From assembly GCA_020161575.1 (NCBI GenBank), contig JAIUNR010000005.1, positions 237,147-301,146 on the forward strand: a stretch of DNA of 64,000 bases. Direction: 5' to 3'. The position numbers and the translations under genes were made by a program. Source of the DNA: Pseudomonadota bacterium. Lineage in GTDB: Bacteria; Pseudomonadota; Alphaproteobacteria; Rhizobiales; Beijerinckiaceae. Below, in pieces: positions 53,747-63,855 of the stretch. The first letter of the stretch is position 1, and each line of letters opens with the position of its first letter. The notes under the pieces are model-generated. The model was not told the origin of the DNA. It was given only the letters and a program-made list of their open reading frames with translations, and did no database searches.

Positions 53747-53939
53747 ATCAGACCCTGTCCCCGTCCCTGCCCTTGCCGCAAATGGGCGTCAGGCGTTGTC
53801 GGAACGATCAGCGGAGTTCCGCCGGAGAATGAGGGCGCATGGTGGCTGCGCTCAAGAACCGGCGAAAGACTGTCGTTCTTCCGTCGAAAAACACACTCCC
53901 CGGTCCCGCGCGGCGCGCGTTCGGAAGGTGTGCAGCAGA

Positions 53940-53977
53940 CATAAGAACAGCGCCGGGATTTGTCACCCCGGCGCTGG
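53940..53977 (-). terminator. Terminator-like hairpin between rplO and secY
   Basis: CAGCGCCGGG and CCCGGCGCTG form a 10-base perfect stem with a 9-base loop on the minus strand, starting 10 bases after the rplO stop codon and followed by TTCTTATG. Placed inside the spc operon, so a partial terminator is more likely than a complete one. Confidence 0.7.
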
Positions 53978-53985
53978 ATGTTTTA

Positions 53986-54456
53986 TCAGGCGCCCGCTTC
54001 CGCGAGCAGCTTCACGGAGCCGCCGGCCTTCTCGATCGCGGCGACCGCGCTCTTCGAAGCACGGAACACCTCGAAGGACAGCTTCGCCTTAAGCTCGCCA
54101 ACCCCGAGGATCTTCACGCCGTCACGAGCCCGGGAGCAGATGCCCGCAGCGACAAGGCTCTCGACCGTAACGGCCGCCTTCTTGTCGAGCTTGCCAGCAT
54201 CGATCGCTTCCTGGATGCGGCCGAGATTGACCTCGTTGAGGTCCTTCGCGCCGATATTGTTGAAGCCGCGCTTGGGCAGGCGACGATGCAGCGGCATCTG
54301 ACCGCCTTCGAAGCCCTTGATCGCGACGCCGGTGCGGGCCTTCTGACCCTTCACGCCGCGTCCGCCGGTCTTGCCTTTGCCCGAGCCGATACCACGGCCC
54401 ACGCGCATGCGGTTCTTGGTTGCGCCTTCGTTATCGCGCAGATCGGTGAGTTTCAT
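53986..54456 (-). CDS. rplO: 50S ribosomal protein L15
   Basis: 156 residues from ATG 54456. Blocks: [58 protein letters not shown] and a C-terminal [12 protein letters not shown]. Binds late and helps shape domain II of 23S rRNA. Ten bases separate it from rpmD. Confidence 0.98.
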   Translation of the reverse strand: MKLTDLRDNEGATKNRMRVGRGIGSGKGKTGGRGVKGQKARTGVAIKGFEGGQMPLHRRLPKRGFNNIGAKDLNEVNLGRIQEAIDAGKLDKKAAVTVESLVAAGICSRARDGVKILGVGELKAKLSFEVFRASKSAVAAIEKAGGSVKLLAEAGA

Positions 54457-54466
54457 GTCGCTCTCC

Positions 54467-54661
54467 TCACCCTTCGATGATGCGGACCATATGCGCGACC
54501 TTGGCGACCATACCGCGCGTGGCGGGATTGTCGGGAAGGACCGAGCGGCGGCCGATCTTGTTGAGCTTGAGGCCAATCAGGGTGGCGCGCTGATCCTTCG
54601 GACGACGGATCGGGCTGCCATACTGCTCGACGGTGATGGTTTTTGCGGGTGCTTTCGCCAT
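54467..54661 (-). CDS. rpmD: 50S ribosomal protein L30
   Basis: 64 residues. Short alpha/beta protein: [30 protein letters not shown] and [11 protein letters not shown] fit L30. Between rpsE and rplO with tight spacing (13 and 10 bases). Confidence 0.96.
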   Translation of the reverse strand: MAKAPAKTITVEQYGSPIRRPKDQRATLIGLKLNKIGRRSVLPDNPATRGMVAKVAHMVRIIEG

Positions 54662-54674
54662 GGCTCAGCCTCCC

Positions 54675-55280
54675 TTACGCATCGACCGCTTCGCCGCCGT
54701 CGATGTCACGACGGCGCGATTGCAGGACGGAAACCTTCAGGCCACGGCGAGCCGCGACGGTGCGCGGGCTGTCTTCGGCCTTGAGCGCGTCGAAGGTCGC
54801 ACGAACCATGTTGTAGGGGTTCGAGGAGCCCAGCGACTTGGCGACGACATCGTGCATGCCAAGGCACTCGAACACGGCGCGCATCGGGCCGCCGGCGATG
54901 ATGCCGGTACCCGCCGGAGCGGCGCGGAGGAGAACCTTGCCGGCCCCGTGACGGCCCGGAACGTCGTGGTGGAGGGTGCGGCCCTCGCGCAGCGGCACGC
55001 GGATCAGCGCGCGCTTGGCGCTTTCGGTCGCCTTGCGGATCGCTTCCGGCACTTCACGCGCCTTGCCATGGCCGAAGCCGACGCGGCCCTTCTGGTCGCC
55101 GACGACCACGAGCGCGGCAAACGCCATGCGGCGGCCACCCTTCACGGTCTTGGCGACGCGGTTGATATGAACGAGGCGGTCAACGAACTCGTTGTCGCGC
55201 TCCTCGCGTTCGCGGTCCCGGTTGCGCTCGCGTCCGCCTTCGCGGCCGCGGCCCGAGCCGCCTTCACGTTCTGCTGCCAT
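54675..55280 (-). CDS. rpsE: 30S ribosomal protein S5
   Basis: 201 residues from ATG 55280, chosen for GGAAGAG upstream. Helps decoding fidelity and mRNA unwinding. The N-terminal 40 residues are an Arg/Glu/Gly-rich extension ([17 protein letters not shown]), longer than in E. coli; then [41 protein letters not shown] and ARRGLKVS. Confidence 0.98.
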   Translation of the reverse strand: MAAEREGGSGRGREGGRERNRDREREERDNEFVDRLVHINRVAKTVKGGRRMAFAALVVVGDQKGRVGFGHGKAREVPEAIRKATESAKRALIRVPLREGRTLHHDVPGRHGAGKVLLRAAPAGTGIIAGGPMRAVFECLGMHDVVAKSLGSSNPYNMVRATFDALKAEDSPRTVAARRGLKVSVLQSRRRDIDGGEAVDA

Positions 55281-55390
55281 GTCTCTCTTCCTTACTTGCG
55301 CGGACACCGATCGGTTTCCGCTCGCTTGGGGCGGGCGCAGCCGAAATCCTGATTAAACAGAATCGGTTGCGCCAGCTTTTTGATGCGGGA

Positions 55391-55750
55391 TCAGAATTCC
55401 AGCCCGCCTTCACGCGCGCCATCGGCCAGAGCCTTGACGCGGCCGTGATAGATATATTGTCCGCGATCGAACACGACGGCCTTGACGCCCGCCTTGAGCG
55501 CGCGCTCGGCGACGAGCTTGCCGATCGTCTTCGCGGCTTCGACATCCGCGCCGGTCTTGAGCTTGCCCTTGAGATCCTTTTCGATGGTCGAGGCGGCGAC
55601 GATCGTCACGCCCTTCGCATCGTCGATGATCTGGGCATAGATCTGCTTGGAAGACCGGAAGACCGAGAGACGCGGACGGCCATAGGCCGCAGCACGGATC
55701 TCGGCGCGGACACGCGCCTTGCGGCGCTCGGTAGTGGTAAGATGTGCCAT
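55391..55750 (-). CDS. rplR: 50S ribosomal protein L18
   Basis: 119 residues from ATG 55750 with AAGGCGG upstream. Binds 5S rRNA. Blocks: [78 protein letters not shown] (given in two parts in the chain). The 110-base gap to rpsE is larger than others in the spc operon. Confidence 0.98.
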   Translation of the reverse strand: MAHLTTTERRKARVRAEIRAAAYGRPRLSVFRSSKQIYAQIIDDAKGVTIVAASTIEKDLKGKLKTGADVEAAKTIGKLVAERALKAGVKAVVFDRGQYIYHGRVKALADGAREGGLEF

Positions 55751-55762
55751 GACCAATCCGCC

Positions 55763-56296
55763 TTACTTCTTCTTGCCTTCCTTGCGGAAGATGAACTCGC
55801 CCTCGTACTTGACGCCCTTGCCCTTGAAGGGTTCGGGGCCACGATAGGCGCGGATCTCCGCGGCGACCTGACCGACCTGCTGCGCATCGATACCGGAGAC
55901 GACGATTTCCGTCGGCTTCGGGGTCACGACCGCGATCCCGGCAGGAATCGGGTAGAGAACCGGATGCGAATAGCCCAGCGAAAGGTTGAGGTTCTTGCCC
56001 TCGACCGCCGCCTTGTAGCCGACGCCGTTGATCTCGAGCTTCTTTTCGAAGCCCTTGGAGACGCCGACGACCAGGTTGTTGATCCGAGCGCGGCTGGTGC
56101 CCCAAAGCGCGCGGGCGCGCTTCGTTGCGGTGCGCGGATCCACCGTGATGACGTTGTTCTCGAACTTAACAGCGACATCATCGGGAACGATGAAGCTGAG
56201 TTCGCCCTTCGGACCCTTAACCGAGACCTTCTGGCCCTCGACCTTGGGGGTGACGCCGGCCGGGATATCGACCGGCTTTTTGCCGACTTTCGACAT
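55763..56296 (-). CDS. rplF: 50S ribosomal protein L6
   Basis: 177 residues. Two repeated alpha/beta domains; stabilises the base of the factor-binding region. Blocks: [41 protein letters not shown] and the C-terminal [21 protein letters not shown]. Spacing to rpsH is 23 bases. Confidence 0.98.
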   Translation of the reverse strand: MSKVGKKPVDIPAGVTPKVEGQKVSVKGPKGELSFIVPDDVAVKFENNVITVDPRTATKRARALWGTSRARINNLVVGVSKGFEKKLEINGVGYKAAVEGKNLNLSLGYSHPVLYPIPAGIAVVTPKPTEIVVSGIDAQQVGQVAAEIRAYRGPEPFKGKGVKYEGEFIFRKEGKKK

Positions 56297-56319
56297 AAAA
56301 ACCTCCTCTCCCGTTCCGA

Positions 56320-56718
56320 TCAGAAGACAGTGCAGAGCACTTCGCCGCCGACATTGCCGTCGCGCGCATCATGATCCGCCATCACGCCACGCGGCGTGGA
56401 GATGATCGTGATACCGAGGCCATTGGCCACGCGCGGCATGGTGTCAACCGACGAATAGACGCGACGGCCCGGCTTCGACACGCGCTTGATTTCGCGGATC
56501 GCCGGCTGGCCTTCGAAGTATTTCAGCTCGATATCGAACTCGGTGCGGCCATTGCCGAACTGGGTCTCCGAATAGCCGCGGATGTAACCTTCGGCCTTCA
56601 GAACATCGAGGACGCGGGCGCGCAGCTTGGAACCCGGCGTCAGGACGCGGGACTTGCGGCGCATCTGCGCGTTACGAATACGGGTGAGCATATCGCCCAG
56701 AGGATCGTTCATCGACAT
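56320..56718 (-). CDS. rpsH: 30S ribosomal protein S8
   Basis: 132 residues. Primary 16S rRNA binder and, in E. coli, repressor of the spc operon. Blocks: [31 protein letters not shown], and the C-terminal [37 protein letters not shown], which carries the RNA-binding STxxG-like turn (STPRG). Confidence 0.98.
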   Translation of the reverse strand: MSMNDPLGDMLTRIRNAQMRRKSRVLTPGSKLRARVLDVLKAEGYIRGYSETQFGNGRTEFDIELKYFEGQPAIREIKRVSKPGRRVYSSVDTMPRVANGLGITIISTPRGVMADHDARDGNVGGEVLCTVF

Positions 56719-56730
56719 GATCTCCCCTCC

Positions 56731-57036
56731 TTACCAGCTGGATTTCACGAGGCCCGGAACGAGCCCCTTGTTGCCGAGTTCGCGCAGGGCGATACGGCTC
56801 ATCTTGAACTTGCGGTAGACCGCGCGCGAACGCCCCGAAACCTCGCAACGGTTGCGGATCCGGCTTTCGGCCGAGTTACGCGGCATCTGCGCGAGCTTCA
56901 GCGTCGCGGCGAAGCGCTCCTCGATCGAAAGTTCCTGGTTCTTGATCACGGCTTTCAGGGCCTCGCGCTTGCCAGCAAACTGCTTGGCAAGCTTCTGACG
57001 GCGCCTGTTCTTCTCGACCATGCCTTTTTTGGCCAT
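56731..57036 (-). CDS. rpsN: 30S ribosomal protein S14 (long, zinc-free form)
   Basis: 101 residues. Head protein. This is the long form without the CxxC Zn ribbon: [25 protein letters not shown]-like [20 protein letters not shown] and [14 protein letters not shown], ending with [11 protein letters not shown]. One C1-type paralogue only is visible here. Confidence 0.98.
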   Translation of the reverse strand: MAKKGMVEKNRRRQKLAKQFAGKREALKAVIKNQELSIEERFAATLKLAQMPRNSAESRIRNRCEVSGRSRAVYRKFKMSRIALRELGNKGLVPGLVKSSW

Positions 57037-57085
57037 CGATATTCCTCCTGGTTTCCGCGTTTAAGCGAAAGGGTCGCCCCCTGGC

Positions 57086-57646
57086 TTACTGCCGGAACGG
57101 GAAGTTGAACAATTTGAGGAGAGCACGGGCTTCCTCGTCGGTTTTCGCGTTGGTGCACACGATCACATCCATGCCCCAGATCTGATCAACCTTGTCGTAG
57201 TTGATCTCCGGGAAAATGATGTGCTCCTTAATGCCCATCGCGTAGTTGCCGCGCCCGTCGAAGGACTTGCCGTTGAGGCCGCGGAAGTCGCGAACGCGCG
57301 GCAGCGCGATCGTGATGAAACGGTCGAGGAATTCGTACATGCGGGCCTGGCGCAAGGTCACCTTGCAGCCGATCGGCATGTTCTCGCGCACCTTGAACTG
57401 CGCGATCGCCTTGCGGGCCTTGGTGATGACCGGCTTCTGGCCGGCGATCTGCGCCATATCCGCGGCAGCGACCGAGGCCTTCTTGGAATCGCCGGTCGAT
57501 TCACCGACGCCCATGTTGAGCACGATCTTCTCGATCCGGGGGATTTCCATGACGTTCTTGTAGCCGAACTGCTCACGCATGGCCGGCACGACGACGTCGC
57601 GGTAGTGCTTCTTGAGCCGGGGCTCGTAATTGGTCACATCAAGCAT
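57086..57646 (-). CDS. rplE: 50S ribosomal protein L5
   Basis: 186 residues. Binds 5S rRNA and contacts S13 across the subunit interface. Blocks: [43 protein letters not shown] (two parts), [13 protein letters not shown]-like [22 protein letters not shown] and [24 protein letters not shown]. Its start overlaps the rplX stop codon by eight bases. Confidence 0.98.
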   Translation of the reverse strand: MLDVTNYEPRLKKHYRDVVVPAMREQFGYKNVMEIPRIEKIVLNMGVGESTGDSKKASVAAADMAQIAGQKPVITKARKAIAQFKVRENMPIGCKVTLRQARMYEFLDRFITIALPRVRDFRGLNGKSFDGRGNYAMGIKEHIIFPEINYDKVDQIWGMDVIVCTNAKTDEEARALLKLFNFPFRQ

Positions 57647-57956
57647 CGATCAAATCTCCCGAACGCTTGGCGAAACGGACCTTGCGGCCGTCATCGAGCG
57701 TCTTGAAGCCGACACGGGTCGGCTTGCCGTCCTTGGGGTCGGCAACGGCGAGGTTGGAAAGGTTGATTGTCCCTTCCTTGTTGATAATCCCGCCCTGGGT
57801 GTTCTGCGTCTGGCGCTGATGCTTCTTGATCATCGCGACGCCACGGACAACCGCGCGGCCTTCCGCCGGACGGACTTCGAGCACTTCGCCCGACTTGCCC
57901 TTGTCACGGCCGGTGACGACGACAACCTTGTCGCCCTTCTTGATTTTCGCGGCCAT
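57639..57956 (-). CDS. rplX: 50S ribosomal protein L24
   Basis: 105 residues from ATG 57956, where TGATG couples it to rplN. KOW domain: [45 protein letters not shown] and [23 protein letters not shown]. An initiator of 50S assembly near the tunnel exit. Confidence 0.97.
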   Translation of the reverse strand: MAAKIKKGDKVVVVTGRDKGKSGEVLEVRPAEGRAVVRGVAMIKKHQRQTQNTQGGIINKEGTINLSNLAVADPKDGKPTRVGFKTLDDGRKVRFAKRSGDLIDA

Positions 57957-58324
57957 CACAGCACCTCCGGCGCGAGCGAGATGATCTTCATATGCTGGCG
58001 CGCGCGCAGCTCGCGCGGAACCGGCCCGAAGATACGGGTGCCGACCGGCTCCTTCTGGTTGTTGATCAGCACGGCCGCGTTGCGGTCGAAACGGATCACC
58101 GAACCATCGGCGCGGCGGATGTCCTTCGCGGTGCGAACGACGACGGCCTTCATGACGTCGCCCTTCTTCACGCGGCCTTTCGGAATGGCTTCCTTGATGG
58201 AGACGACAATGATGTCGCCCACGCCGGCATATTTCCGCTTCGAGCCGCCCAGCACCTTGATGCACATGACGCGGCGCGCACCGGAATTATCGGCGACGTC
58301 GAGATTGGTTTGCATCTGGATCAT
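57956..58324 (-). CDS. rplN: 50S ribosomal protein L14
   Basis: 122 residues. Blocks: [75 protein letters not shown] (two parts) and IISLAPEVL. It is the first gene of the spc part, after a 253-base gap from rpsQ that holds several hairpins. Confidence 0.98.
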   Translation of the reverse strand: MIQMQTNLDVADNSGARRVMCIKVLGGSKRKYAGVGDIIVVSIKEAIPKGRVKKGDVMKAVVVRTAKDIRRADGSVIRFDRNAAVLINNQKEPVGTRIFGPVPRELRARQHMKIISLAPEVL

Positions 58325-58462
58325 GTCTGATCCTTCCTTTCCTTCAGATCGGTTTCCGGGAAGCCTCGGCTCGCCGGACTACGCCTGACGAGGGAACGCG
58401 AACGCCCCCTCCCCTCGATGCACCTTCAGGCAAGCCGAAAACGACAGGCCTTGAAAATGCGC

Positions 58463-58490
58463 AAAAGACAATGGAACCTTTCGGCTCCAT
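58463..58490 (-). terminator. Terminator-like hairpin between S10 and spc blocks
   Basis: On the minus strand TGGAGCC-GAAA-GGTTCCA (stem with one G-T pair) is followed by TTGTCTTTTGC. It lies about 90 bases after the rpsQ stop codon. Two more perfect hairpins lie just upstream (58516-58540 and 58571-58587). Confidence 0.6.
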
Positions 58491-58515
58491 CTTGCTTTCT
58501 CCACTTGCGCGGGAA

Positions 58516-58540
58516 GCGCGAAGCCCTAGACGCTTCGCGC
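58516..58540 (-). promoter_or_regulatory. Hairpin in the rpsQ-rplN gap
   Basis: GCGCGAAG and CTTCGCGC form an 8-base perfect stem with a 9-base loop. There is no T-run after it. It may be part of a leader structure upstream of rplN. Confidence 0.5.
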
Positions 58541-58570
58541 TCCGAAGACAAGCGAAATATGGACAAGCCG

Positions 58571-58587
58571 GAAAGCGTTACGCTTTC
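58571..58587 (-). promoter_or_regulatory. Hairpin with the rpsQ stop codon in its loop
   Basis: GAAAGCG and CGCTTTC form a perfect 7-base stem whose three-base loop is exactly the TAA stop codon of rpsQ (58578-58580). Ribosomes finishing rpsQ would open it. Confidence 0.5.
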
Positions 58588-58820
58588 GAGGCCTGCGGCA
58601 GAACCACCCAGCGCTTCAGCTTCGACATCGGCCGGGTTTCCTGGATGGAAACCTCGTCACCCGTCTTGCAGGCATTCGCCTCGTCATGGGCGTGGTAGTT
58701 CTTCGACCGGCGAACGGTCTTCTTCAGGAGCGGATGGGTGAAGCGACGCTCCACCTTCACCACCACCGTCTTGTTCTGGACATCGCTGACGACGACGCCC
58801 TGGAGAATGCGCTTCGGCAT
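58578..58820 (-). CDS. rpsQ: 30S ribosomal protein S17
   Basis: 80 residues from ATG 58820. OB-fold primary binder of 16S r[48 protein letters not shown] and [20 protein letters not shown]. Last gene of the S10 block. Its stop codon is in the loop of a small hairpin. Confidence 0.98.
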   Translation of the reverse strand: MPKRILQGVVVSDVQNKTVVVKVERRFTHPLLKKTVRRSKNYHAHDEANACKTGDEVSIQETRPMSKLKRWVVLPQASKA

Positions 58821-58830
58821 CGCTTTATCC

Positions 58831-59046
58831 TCAACCCTTCGCCGCGGCGGCGAGTTTAACACGCTGGATCGTCTTGACCCGCGCGATATCCCGACGGACC
58901 TCGCGGACGCGGGCCATATTCTCAAGCTGGCCGGTCGCACGCTGGAAGCGCAGGTTGAACTGCTCCTTCTTCAGCTTCACGAGCTCGTCCTGCAGCTGAT
59001 CGCCCGTCATCACGCGCAGATCGGAAAGACGCTGGTTCGATTTCAT
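58831..59046 (-). CDS. rpmC: 50S ribosomal protein L29
   Basis: 71 residues, two helices: [39 protein letters not shown] and [13 protein letters not shown]. Sits near the tunnel exit and helps dock trigger factor and SRP. Spacing 11 bases to rplP and 10 to rpsQ. Confidence 0.97.
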   Translation of the reverse strand: MKSNQRLSDLRVMTGDQLQDELVKLKKEQFNLRFQRATGQLENMARVREVRRDIARVKTIQRVKLAAAAKG

Positions 59047-59057
59047 TTCGCCCTCCC

Positions 59058-59471
59058 TTACTCGGCGATGCGCTGCACGAAGCGCGTCTTCACCGGCAGC
59101 TTGGCGGCCGCAAGGTCAAGCGCTTCCTTGGCGAGCTCGGCGGGAACGCCGCCGATCTCGAACATGATCTTGCCCGGGCGGATCTTGCACATCCAGTATT
59201 CGGGAGAACCCTTGCCGGAGCCCATGCGGACTTCGGCCGGCTTCTTCGAAACCGGAACATCCGGGAACACGCGGATCCAGACACGGCCTGCGCGCTTCAT
59301 GTGACGGGTCATCGCACGGCGGGCGGCTTCGATCTGGCGCGCGGTGATACGCTCCGGATCCATCGCCTTCAGGCCGAACTCACCAAAAGCGAGCTCGAAC
59401 CCGCCCTTGGCCTGGCCCTTCACGCGGCCCTTGAACTGCTTACGAAATTTCGTACGCTTCGGTTGCAACAT
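59058..59471 (-). CDS. rplP: 50S ribosomal protein L16
   Basis: 137 residues. Near the A-site tRNA elbow. Blocks: [46 protein letters not shown] and [12 protein letters not shown]. The Arg of the E. coli hydroxylation site context is recognisable in MRKQ-like KFRKQFKGR. 12 bases after rpsC. Confidence 0.98.
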   Translation of the reverse strand: MLQPKRTKFRKQFKGRVKGQAKGGFELAFGEFGLKAMDPERITARQIEAARRAMTRHMKRAGRVWIRVFPDVPVSKKPAEVRMGSGKGSPEYWMCKIRPGKIMFEIGGVPAELAKEALDLAAAKLPVKTRFVQRIAE

Positions 59472-59483
59472 GGCTCAAACTCC

Positions 59484-60191
59484 TCACGCCTGTTCGGGCG
59501 CGCGGCGGCCCTGCGAACGCTGGTCCGAACCTTCGGCGCGCTTGTCCTGCGCCATCGGATCGTGTTCGAGGATCTCACCCTTGAAAATCCAGACCTTGAT
59601 ACCGCAGGTACCATAGGCCGTATGAGCGGTGGCGACGCCGTAATCGACATCGGCACGCAGCGTGTGCAGCGGCACGCGGCCTTCGCGGTACCATTCGACA
59701 CGCGCGATCTCCGCGCCGCCGAGACGGCCCGACGAGGTGATCTTGATGCCTTCGGCGCCAAGACGCATCGCGGACTGGACGGCGCGCTTCATCGCACGAC
59801 GGAAGGCCACGCGGCGCTCGAGCTGCTGGGCGATCGAGTCGGCCACCAGCGTCGCGTCGATTTCCGGCTTGCGGACTTCAACGATGTTCAGAGCGACCTC
59901 GCTCTTGGTCATCGCCGAGATCTGCTTGCGCAGCTTGTCGATATCCGCACCCTTCTTGCCGATCACCACACCCGGACGCGCCGAGTAGATGGTGACGCGG
60001 CACTTCTTGTGCGGGCGCTCGACGATGATCTTGGAGACCGCCGCCTGCTTGAGAAGCTTCATCAGCTCCTCGCGGATCTTGAAGTCCTCGTGCAGCATCG
60101 AGCCGTAATCGGCCGAATTCGCGTACCAGCGGCTATCCCAGGTACGGTTGATGCCGAGCCGAAGACCGATCGGATTAACCTTCTGTCCCAT
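59484..60191 (-). CDS. rpsC: 30S ribosomal protein S3
   Basis: 235 residues. Lines the mRNA entry and has helicase-like activity. Blocks: [19 protein letters not shown] domain with [42 protein letters not shown]-like ([21 protein letters not shown]), and [13 protein letters not shown]. An alphaproteobacterial Arg/Glu/Gln-rich tail follows. Confidence 0.98.
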   Translation of the reverse strand: MGQKVNPIGLRLGINRTWDSRWYANSADYGSMLHEDFKIREELMKLLKQAAVSKIIVERPHKKCRVTIYSARPGVVIGKKGADIDKLRKQISAMTKSEVALNIVEVRKPEIDATLVADSIAQQLERRVAFRRAMKRAVQSAMRLGAEGIKITSSGRLGGAEIARVEWYREGRVPLHTLRADVDYGVATAHTAYGTCGIKVWIFKGEILEHDPMAQDKRAEGSDQRSQGRRAPEQA

Positions 60192-60195
60192 GCTC

Positions 60196-60570
60196 TTACT
60201 CCCCGGCCTGACGCACGACGATGGTGATGTTCGAGAACGGCTTCGTCACGCGCCCGGTACGGCCGCGGCCGTGGAACTGGATGCGCTTCATGACGATCGA
60301 CTTGCCGACGAAAGCCTGCGCGACGACGAGCGCGTCAATGTCGAGATCATGATTGTTCTCGGCATTGGCGATCGCGCTCTCGAGGCACTTCTTTACATCC
60401 TTGGCGATGCGCTTCTGGCTGAACTCGAGATCGGCAAGCGCGGTCGAAACCTTCTTGCCGCGGATGAGCTGGGCGACGAGGTTCAGCTTCTGGGGGCTGA
60501 CGCGCAGATTGCGCGCAACCGCCTTGGCTTCCGTATCGGCCTCGCGCCGGATATTGGCAACCTGGCCCAT
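60196..60570 (-). CDS. rplV: 50S ribosomal protein L22
   Basis: 124 residues from ATG 60570. Its loop lines the nascent-chain tunnel, where macrolide-resistance changes fall. Blocks: [55 protein letters not shown] (two parts), [19 protein letters not shown]. One base separates it from the rpsS stop codon. Confidence 0.98.
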   Translation of the reverse strand: MGQVANIRREADTEAKAVARNLRVSPQKLNLVAQLIRGKKVSTALADLEFSQKRIAKDVKKCLESAIANAENNHDLDIDALVVAQAFVGKSIVMKRIQFHGRGRTGRVTKPFSNITIVVRQAGE

Positions 60571-60571
60571 G

Positions 60572-60850
60572 TTACTTCCTCTTCGCCTTCTTGTCGGCGG
60601 CATGGCCGTAATAGGTACGGGTCGGCGCGAACTCGCCGAGCTTCATGCCCACCATCTCTTCCGAGATCAGCACGGGAACATGCTTGGCGCCGTTATAGAC
60701 ACCAAACGTCAAGCCCACGAACTGGGGCAGGATCGTGGAGCGGCGGCTCCAGACCTTGATCACATCATTCCTGCCAGAGGCCCGAGCGGCCTCTGCCTTC
60801 TTCAGAAGGTATCCGTCAACGAACGGACCTTTCCAAACTGAACGCGGCAT
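60572..60850 (-). CDS. rpsS: 30S ribosomal protein S19
   Basis: 92 residues. Head protein next to S13. Blocks: [53 protein letters not shown] and [31 protein letters not shown]. Ten bases after rplB. Confidence 0.98.
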   Translation of the reverse strand: MPRSVWKGPFVDGYLLKKAEAARASGRNDVIKVWSRRSTILPQFVGLTFGVYNGAKHVPVLISEEMVGMKLGEFAPTRTYYGHAADKKAKRK

Positions 60851-60860
60851 CAGCCTCTCC

Positions 60861-61697
60861 TTACTTCTTGCGAGCGTGGCGCGAGGACACGATGAAACGG
60901 TCCGTGCGCTTGTTCGAACGCGTCTTCTTGCCCTTGGTCGGCTTGCCCCACGGGGTCACCGGATGGCGACCGCCCGAGGTACGACCCTCACCACCACCAT
61001 GCGGGTGATCGATCGGGTTCATGGCGACGCCGCGGTTATGCGGGCGGAAGCCAAGCCAGCGATTACGACCGGCCTTGCCGATCGAGATGTTCATATGGTC
61101 CGGGTTCGACACCGCGCCGATCGTGGCGAAGCACTGGCCGGAAACCAGCCGCTGCTCACCCGAGTTCAGGCGCAGGATGACATAGCCCTGGTCGCGACCG
61201 ACGATCTGGGCATAGGTGCCCGCCGAACGCGCGATCTGCCCGCCCTTGCCGATCTTCATCTCGACATTGTGGACGATCGTACCGACCGGGATATTCGCCA
61301 CCGGCATCGCGTTGCCCGGCTTGATGTCGACGCTCTCGCCCGAGATGACCTCGTCGCCGACATTCAGGCGCTGCGGCGCCAGGATGTAGCTGAGCGTGCC
61401 GTCCTGATAGGCGATCAGGGCGATGAAGGCCGAGCGGTTCGGATCGTATTCGAGCCGTTCCACCTTGGCAGCCATGCCGAGCTTGTCACGGCGCTTGAAG
61501 TCGACCAGACGGTACGACTTCTTGTGCCCGCCGCCACGGAACCGGACCGTGACACGGCCCATGTTGTTGCGGCCGCCGGCGCTCGACTTGCCTTCGGTCA
61601 GGCTCTTGACGGGCTTGCCCTTGTAGAGCTCCGAACGGTCAACCAGAACGAGCTGGCGCGTGCCGGGCGTGACGGGATTATAATGCTTCAATGCCAT
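60861..61697 (-). CDS. rplB: 50S ribosomal protein L2
   Basis: 278 residues. Needed for subunit joining and peptidyl transfer. Blocks: [69 protein letters not shown]-like, [45 protein letters not shown], with the conserved His in NPIDHPHGG. Confidence 0.98.
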   Translation of the reverse strand: MALKHYNPVTPGTRQLVLVDRSELYKGKPVKSLTEGKSSAGGRNNMGRVTVRFRGGGHKKSYRLVDFKRRDKLGMAAKVERLEYDPNRSAFIALIAYQDGTLSYILAPQRLNVGDEVISGESVDIKPGNAMPVANIPVGTIVHNVEMKIGKGGQIARSAGTYAQIVGRDQGYVILRLNSGEQRLVSGQCFATIGAVSNPDHMNISIGKAGRNRWLGFRPHNRGVAMNPIDHPHGGGEGRTSGGRHPVTPWGKPTKGKKTRSNKRTDRFIVSSRHARKK

Positions 61698-61713
61698 TGT
61701 CGTTTCTCCCGTC

Positions 61714-62010
61714 TCACAGGCCGGTCGTCACGTCGATGGTCTGGCCCTCGGCGAGGGTCACGACCGCCTTCTTGACATCCGATTGCTGGCCGATCGTGCC
61801 GCGGAAGCGCTTCACCTTGCCCTTGCGGACCAGGGTGTTGACGCTCTCGACCTTCACGTCGAACAGCTTCTCGACCGCCTGCTTGATCTGCGGTTTGGTC
61901 GCGGTCTTGGCAACCTTGAAGACGACCTTGTTCTGCTCGGAGAGCGCAGTCGCCTTTTCGGTGATGACCGGCGAAAGGATGACGTCGAAAAGCTTCGGAT
62001 CGATGCTCAT
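61714..62010 (-). CDS. rplW: 50S ribosomal protein L23
   Basis: 98 residues. Tunnel-exit protein that docks trigger factor and SRP. Blocks: [43 protein letters not shown] and [30 protein letters not shown]. Spacing 11 bases from rplD and 16 to rplB. Confidence 0.97.
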   Translation of the reverse strand: MSIDPKLFDVILSPVITEKATALSEQNKVVFKVAKTATKPQIKQAVEKLFDVKVESVNTLVRKGKVKRFRGTIGQQSDVKKAVVTLAEGQTIDVTTGL

Positions 62011-62021
62011 TTACGTTCTCC

Positions 62022-62645
62022 TCAGCCCGCAAACCGCTCAGCCAGCGCTTCGAGGGCGGCCTTGGTGAGGACCAGCTTCTCGCGACGCAGGATGTCGTAG
62101 ACGTTGATGCCCTGCACCGGCAGGACGTCGATATTCGGAATGGCACGCGAGGCGAGGACGAAATTGTCCTGAAGCTCCGCGCCGCCGATGATCAGCGCAT
62201 TGTCGAGACCGAGCTTGCCGAAGGTTTCCTTCAGCGCCTTGGTCTTGGCGGTGTCGATCTCGGCCTTGTCCAGCACGATGATCTGGCTGTCCTTGGCCTT
62301 GGCCGAAAGCGCGTGCTTGAGCGCGAGAACGCGGACCTTCTTGGGCAGATCATGCGCATGGGAGCGCGCGATCGGGCCGAAGGCACGTCCACCGCCGCGG
62401 AACTGCGGCGCCTTGGCCGAGCCGTGACGGGCGCCGCCGGTACCCTTCTGCTTATACAGCTTCTTGGTCGTGCGGTTGATGGTCGAGCGCTCCTGGGCCT
62501 GGTGGGTACCGGCCTGCCGCTTGGCGAGCTGGTAACGCACCATGCGGTGCAGGATGTCCGTGCGCGGCTCGAGACCGAAAACCTCGGCCGAGAGCTCGAC
62601 GGAGCCGGCTTCCTTGCCGGCGAGCGTGGTGATCGCGAGTTTCAT
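62022..62645 (-). CDS. rplD: 50S ribosomal protein L4
   Basis: 207 residues. Lines the nascent tunnel; in E. coli it also represses its own S10 operon by binding the leader. Blocks: [57 protein letters not shown] (several parts), [16 protein letters not shown]. The arms needed for leader binding cannot be judged here. Confidence 0.98.
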   Translation of the reverse strand: MKLAITTLAGKEAGSVELSAEVFGLEPRTDILHRMVRYQLAKRQAGTHQAQERSTINRTTKKLYKQKGTGGARHGSAKAPQFRGGGRAFGPIARSHAHDLPKKVRVLALKHALSAKAKDSQIIVLDKAEIDTAKTKALKETFGKLGLDNALIIGGAELQDNFVLASRAIPNIDVLPVQGINVYDILRREKLVLTKAALEALAERFAG

Positions 62646-62648
62646 CGC

Positions 62649-63365
62649 TTAGGCCTCCGTCGTTTCAGCCGGCGCAGCCGCGCCATCGCCAACGAGACGG
62701 AACTTGCCGGGAACCGGCGCATCCTTGTGGGCGGGTTTCTTGATCGCATCGCGAACGGTGATCCAGCCGCCCTTCACGCCGGGGACAGCACCCTCGACGA
62801 GAATGAGGCCGCGCTCGGCATCCGTGCGGACGACCTTAAGGTTCAGCGTGGTCACGCGCTCGACACCGAGGTGACCCGGCATCTTCTTGTTCTTGAAGGT
62901 CTTGCCCGGATCCTGGCGGCCACCGGTCGAACCGATCGAGCGGTGCGAGACCGAGACGCCGTGGGTGGCACGCAGACCGCCGAAATTCCAGCGCTTCATA
63001 CCGCCGGCGAAGCCCTTACCGGTCGTGGTGCCGGTGACATCGACGAACTGGCCCGCGACGAAGTGATCGGCCGTGATCTCGGCGCCGACAGGGAGGATGC
63101 CCTGATCGTCGACGCGGAACTCGGCGAGCTTCATGCGCGGCTCGACCTTGGCGACCGCGAAACGCGCGCGTTCAGCCTTGGAGACGTTCTTCGGCTTGGC
63201 CTTGCCAGCACCGAGTTGGAGCGCGACATAGCCGTCCCGCTCAGCAGTGCGGTGCGCGACAACCTGGCAGCCATCCAGACGCAAAACCGTAACGGGGACG
63301 TGCTCGCCGCCCTCGTTGAAGACCCGGGTCATACCGAGCTTCTGTGCAATTACCCCTGACCTCAT
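62649..63365 (-). CDS. rplC: 50S ribosomal protein L3
   Basis: 238 residues. One of the first 50S assembly proteins. Blocks: [83 protein letters not shown] (read as parts). The methylated-Gln region (GGRQDPG) is present. Three bases separate it from rplD. Confidence 0.98.
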   Translation of the reverse strand: MRSGVIAQKLGMTRVFNEGGEHVPVTVLRLDGCQVVAHRTAERDGYVALQLGAGKAKPKNVSKAERARFAVAKVEPRMKLAEFRVDDQGILPVGAEITADHFVAGQFVDVTGTTTGKGFAGGMKRWNFGGLRATHGVSVSHRSIGSTGGRQDPGKTFKNKKMPGHLGVERVTTLNLKVVRTDAERGLILVEGAVPGVKGGWITVRDAIKKPAHKDAPVPGKFRLVGDGAAAPAETTEA

Positions 63366-63419
63366 GGGCGATGTTCCTTATACCAGAGGAGGTCCACAAA
63401 ACCTGAGCGCGAGAAGCGC

Positions 63420-63728
63420 TCAGAGACGAATTTCAACATCGACACCGGCGGCGAGGTCGAGCTTCATCAGCGCGTCCACGGTCTGCGGGGTCGGGTCAAC
63501 GATATCCAGAACACGCTTATGCGTGCGGATTTCGAACTGCTCGCGGCTCTTCTTGTCCACGTGGGGCGAGCGGTTCACGGTGAACTTCTCGATCCGGGTC
63601 GGAAGCGGAATGGGGCCGCGCACCTGCGCGCCCGTACGCTTCGCCGTGGAAACGATCTCGCGCGTCGAGGTATCGAGGACGCGGTGATCGAAAGCCTTGA
63701 GGCGGATGCGGATGGTCTGTCCGTTCAT
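63420..63728 (-). CDS. rpsJ: 30S ribosomal protein S10
   Basis: 102 residues. Also called NusE; besides its place in the 30S head it joins antitermination complexes. Blocks: [65 protein letters not shown]. It heads the S10 block, after a strong terminator behind tuf and a 7-base hairpin in its leader. Confidence 0.98.
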   Translation of the reverse strand: MNGQTIRIRLKAFDHRVLDTSTREIVSTAKRTGAQVRGPIPLPTRIEKFTVNRSPHVDKKSREQFEIRTHKRVLDIVDPTPQTVDALMKLDLAAGVDVEIRL

Positions 63729-63775
63729 CGCTTAATTCCCTGGCCTGTGCCATGCCCCCTTGCGGGAGGCGGTGA

Positions 63776-63793
63776 GGAAGGGTCTCCCCTTCC
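63776..63793 (-). promoter_or_regulatory. Hairpin in the rpsJ leader
   Basis: GGAAGGG-GAGA-CCCTTCC on the minus strand, a perfect 7-base stem with a tetraloop, between the tuf terminator and the rpsJ start codon. It could belong to a leader that controls the S10 operon. Confidence 0.45.
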
Positions 63794-63801
63794 GGAACTG
63801 T

Positions 63802-63839
63802 CAAAAAGAAAGCGCACCGCCAAAAGGCAGGCGGTGCGC
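63802..63839 (-). terminator. Rho-independent terminator after tuf
   Basis: GCGCACCGCC/GGCGGTGCGC, a 10-base perfect stem with an 8-base loop on the minus strand, followed by TTTCTTTTTG. It lies 17 bases after the tuf stop codon. Confidence 0.9.
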
Positions 63840-63855
63840 GTTAAAGCCTTTGGCC

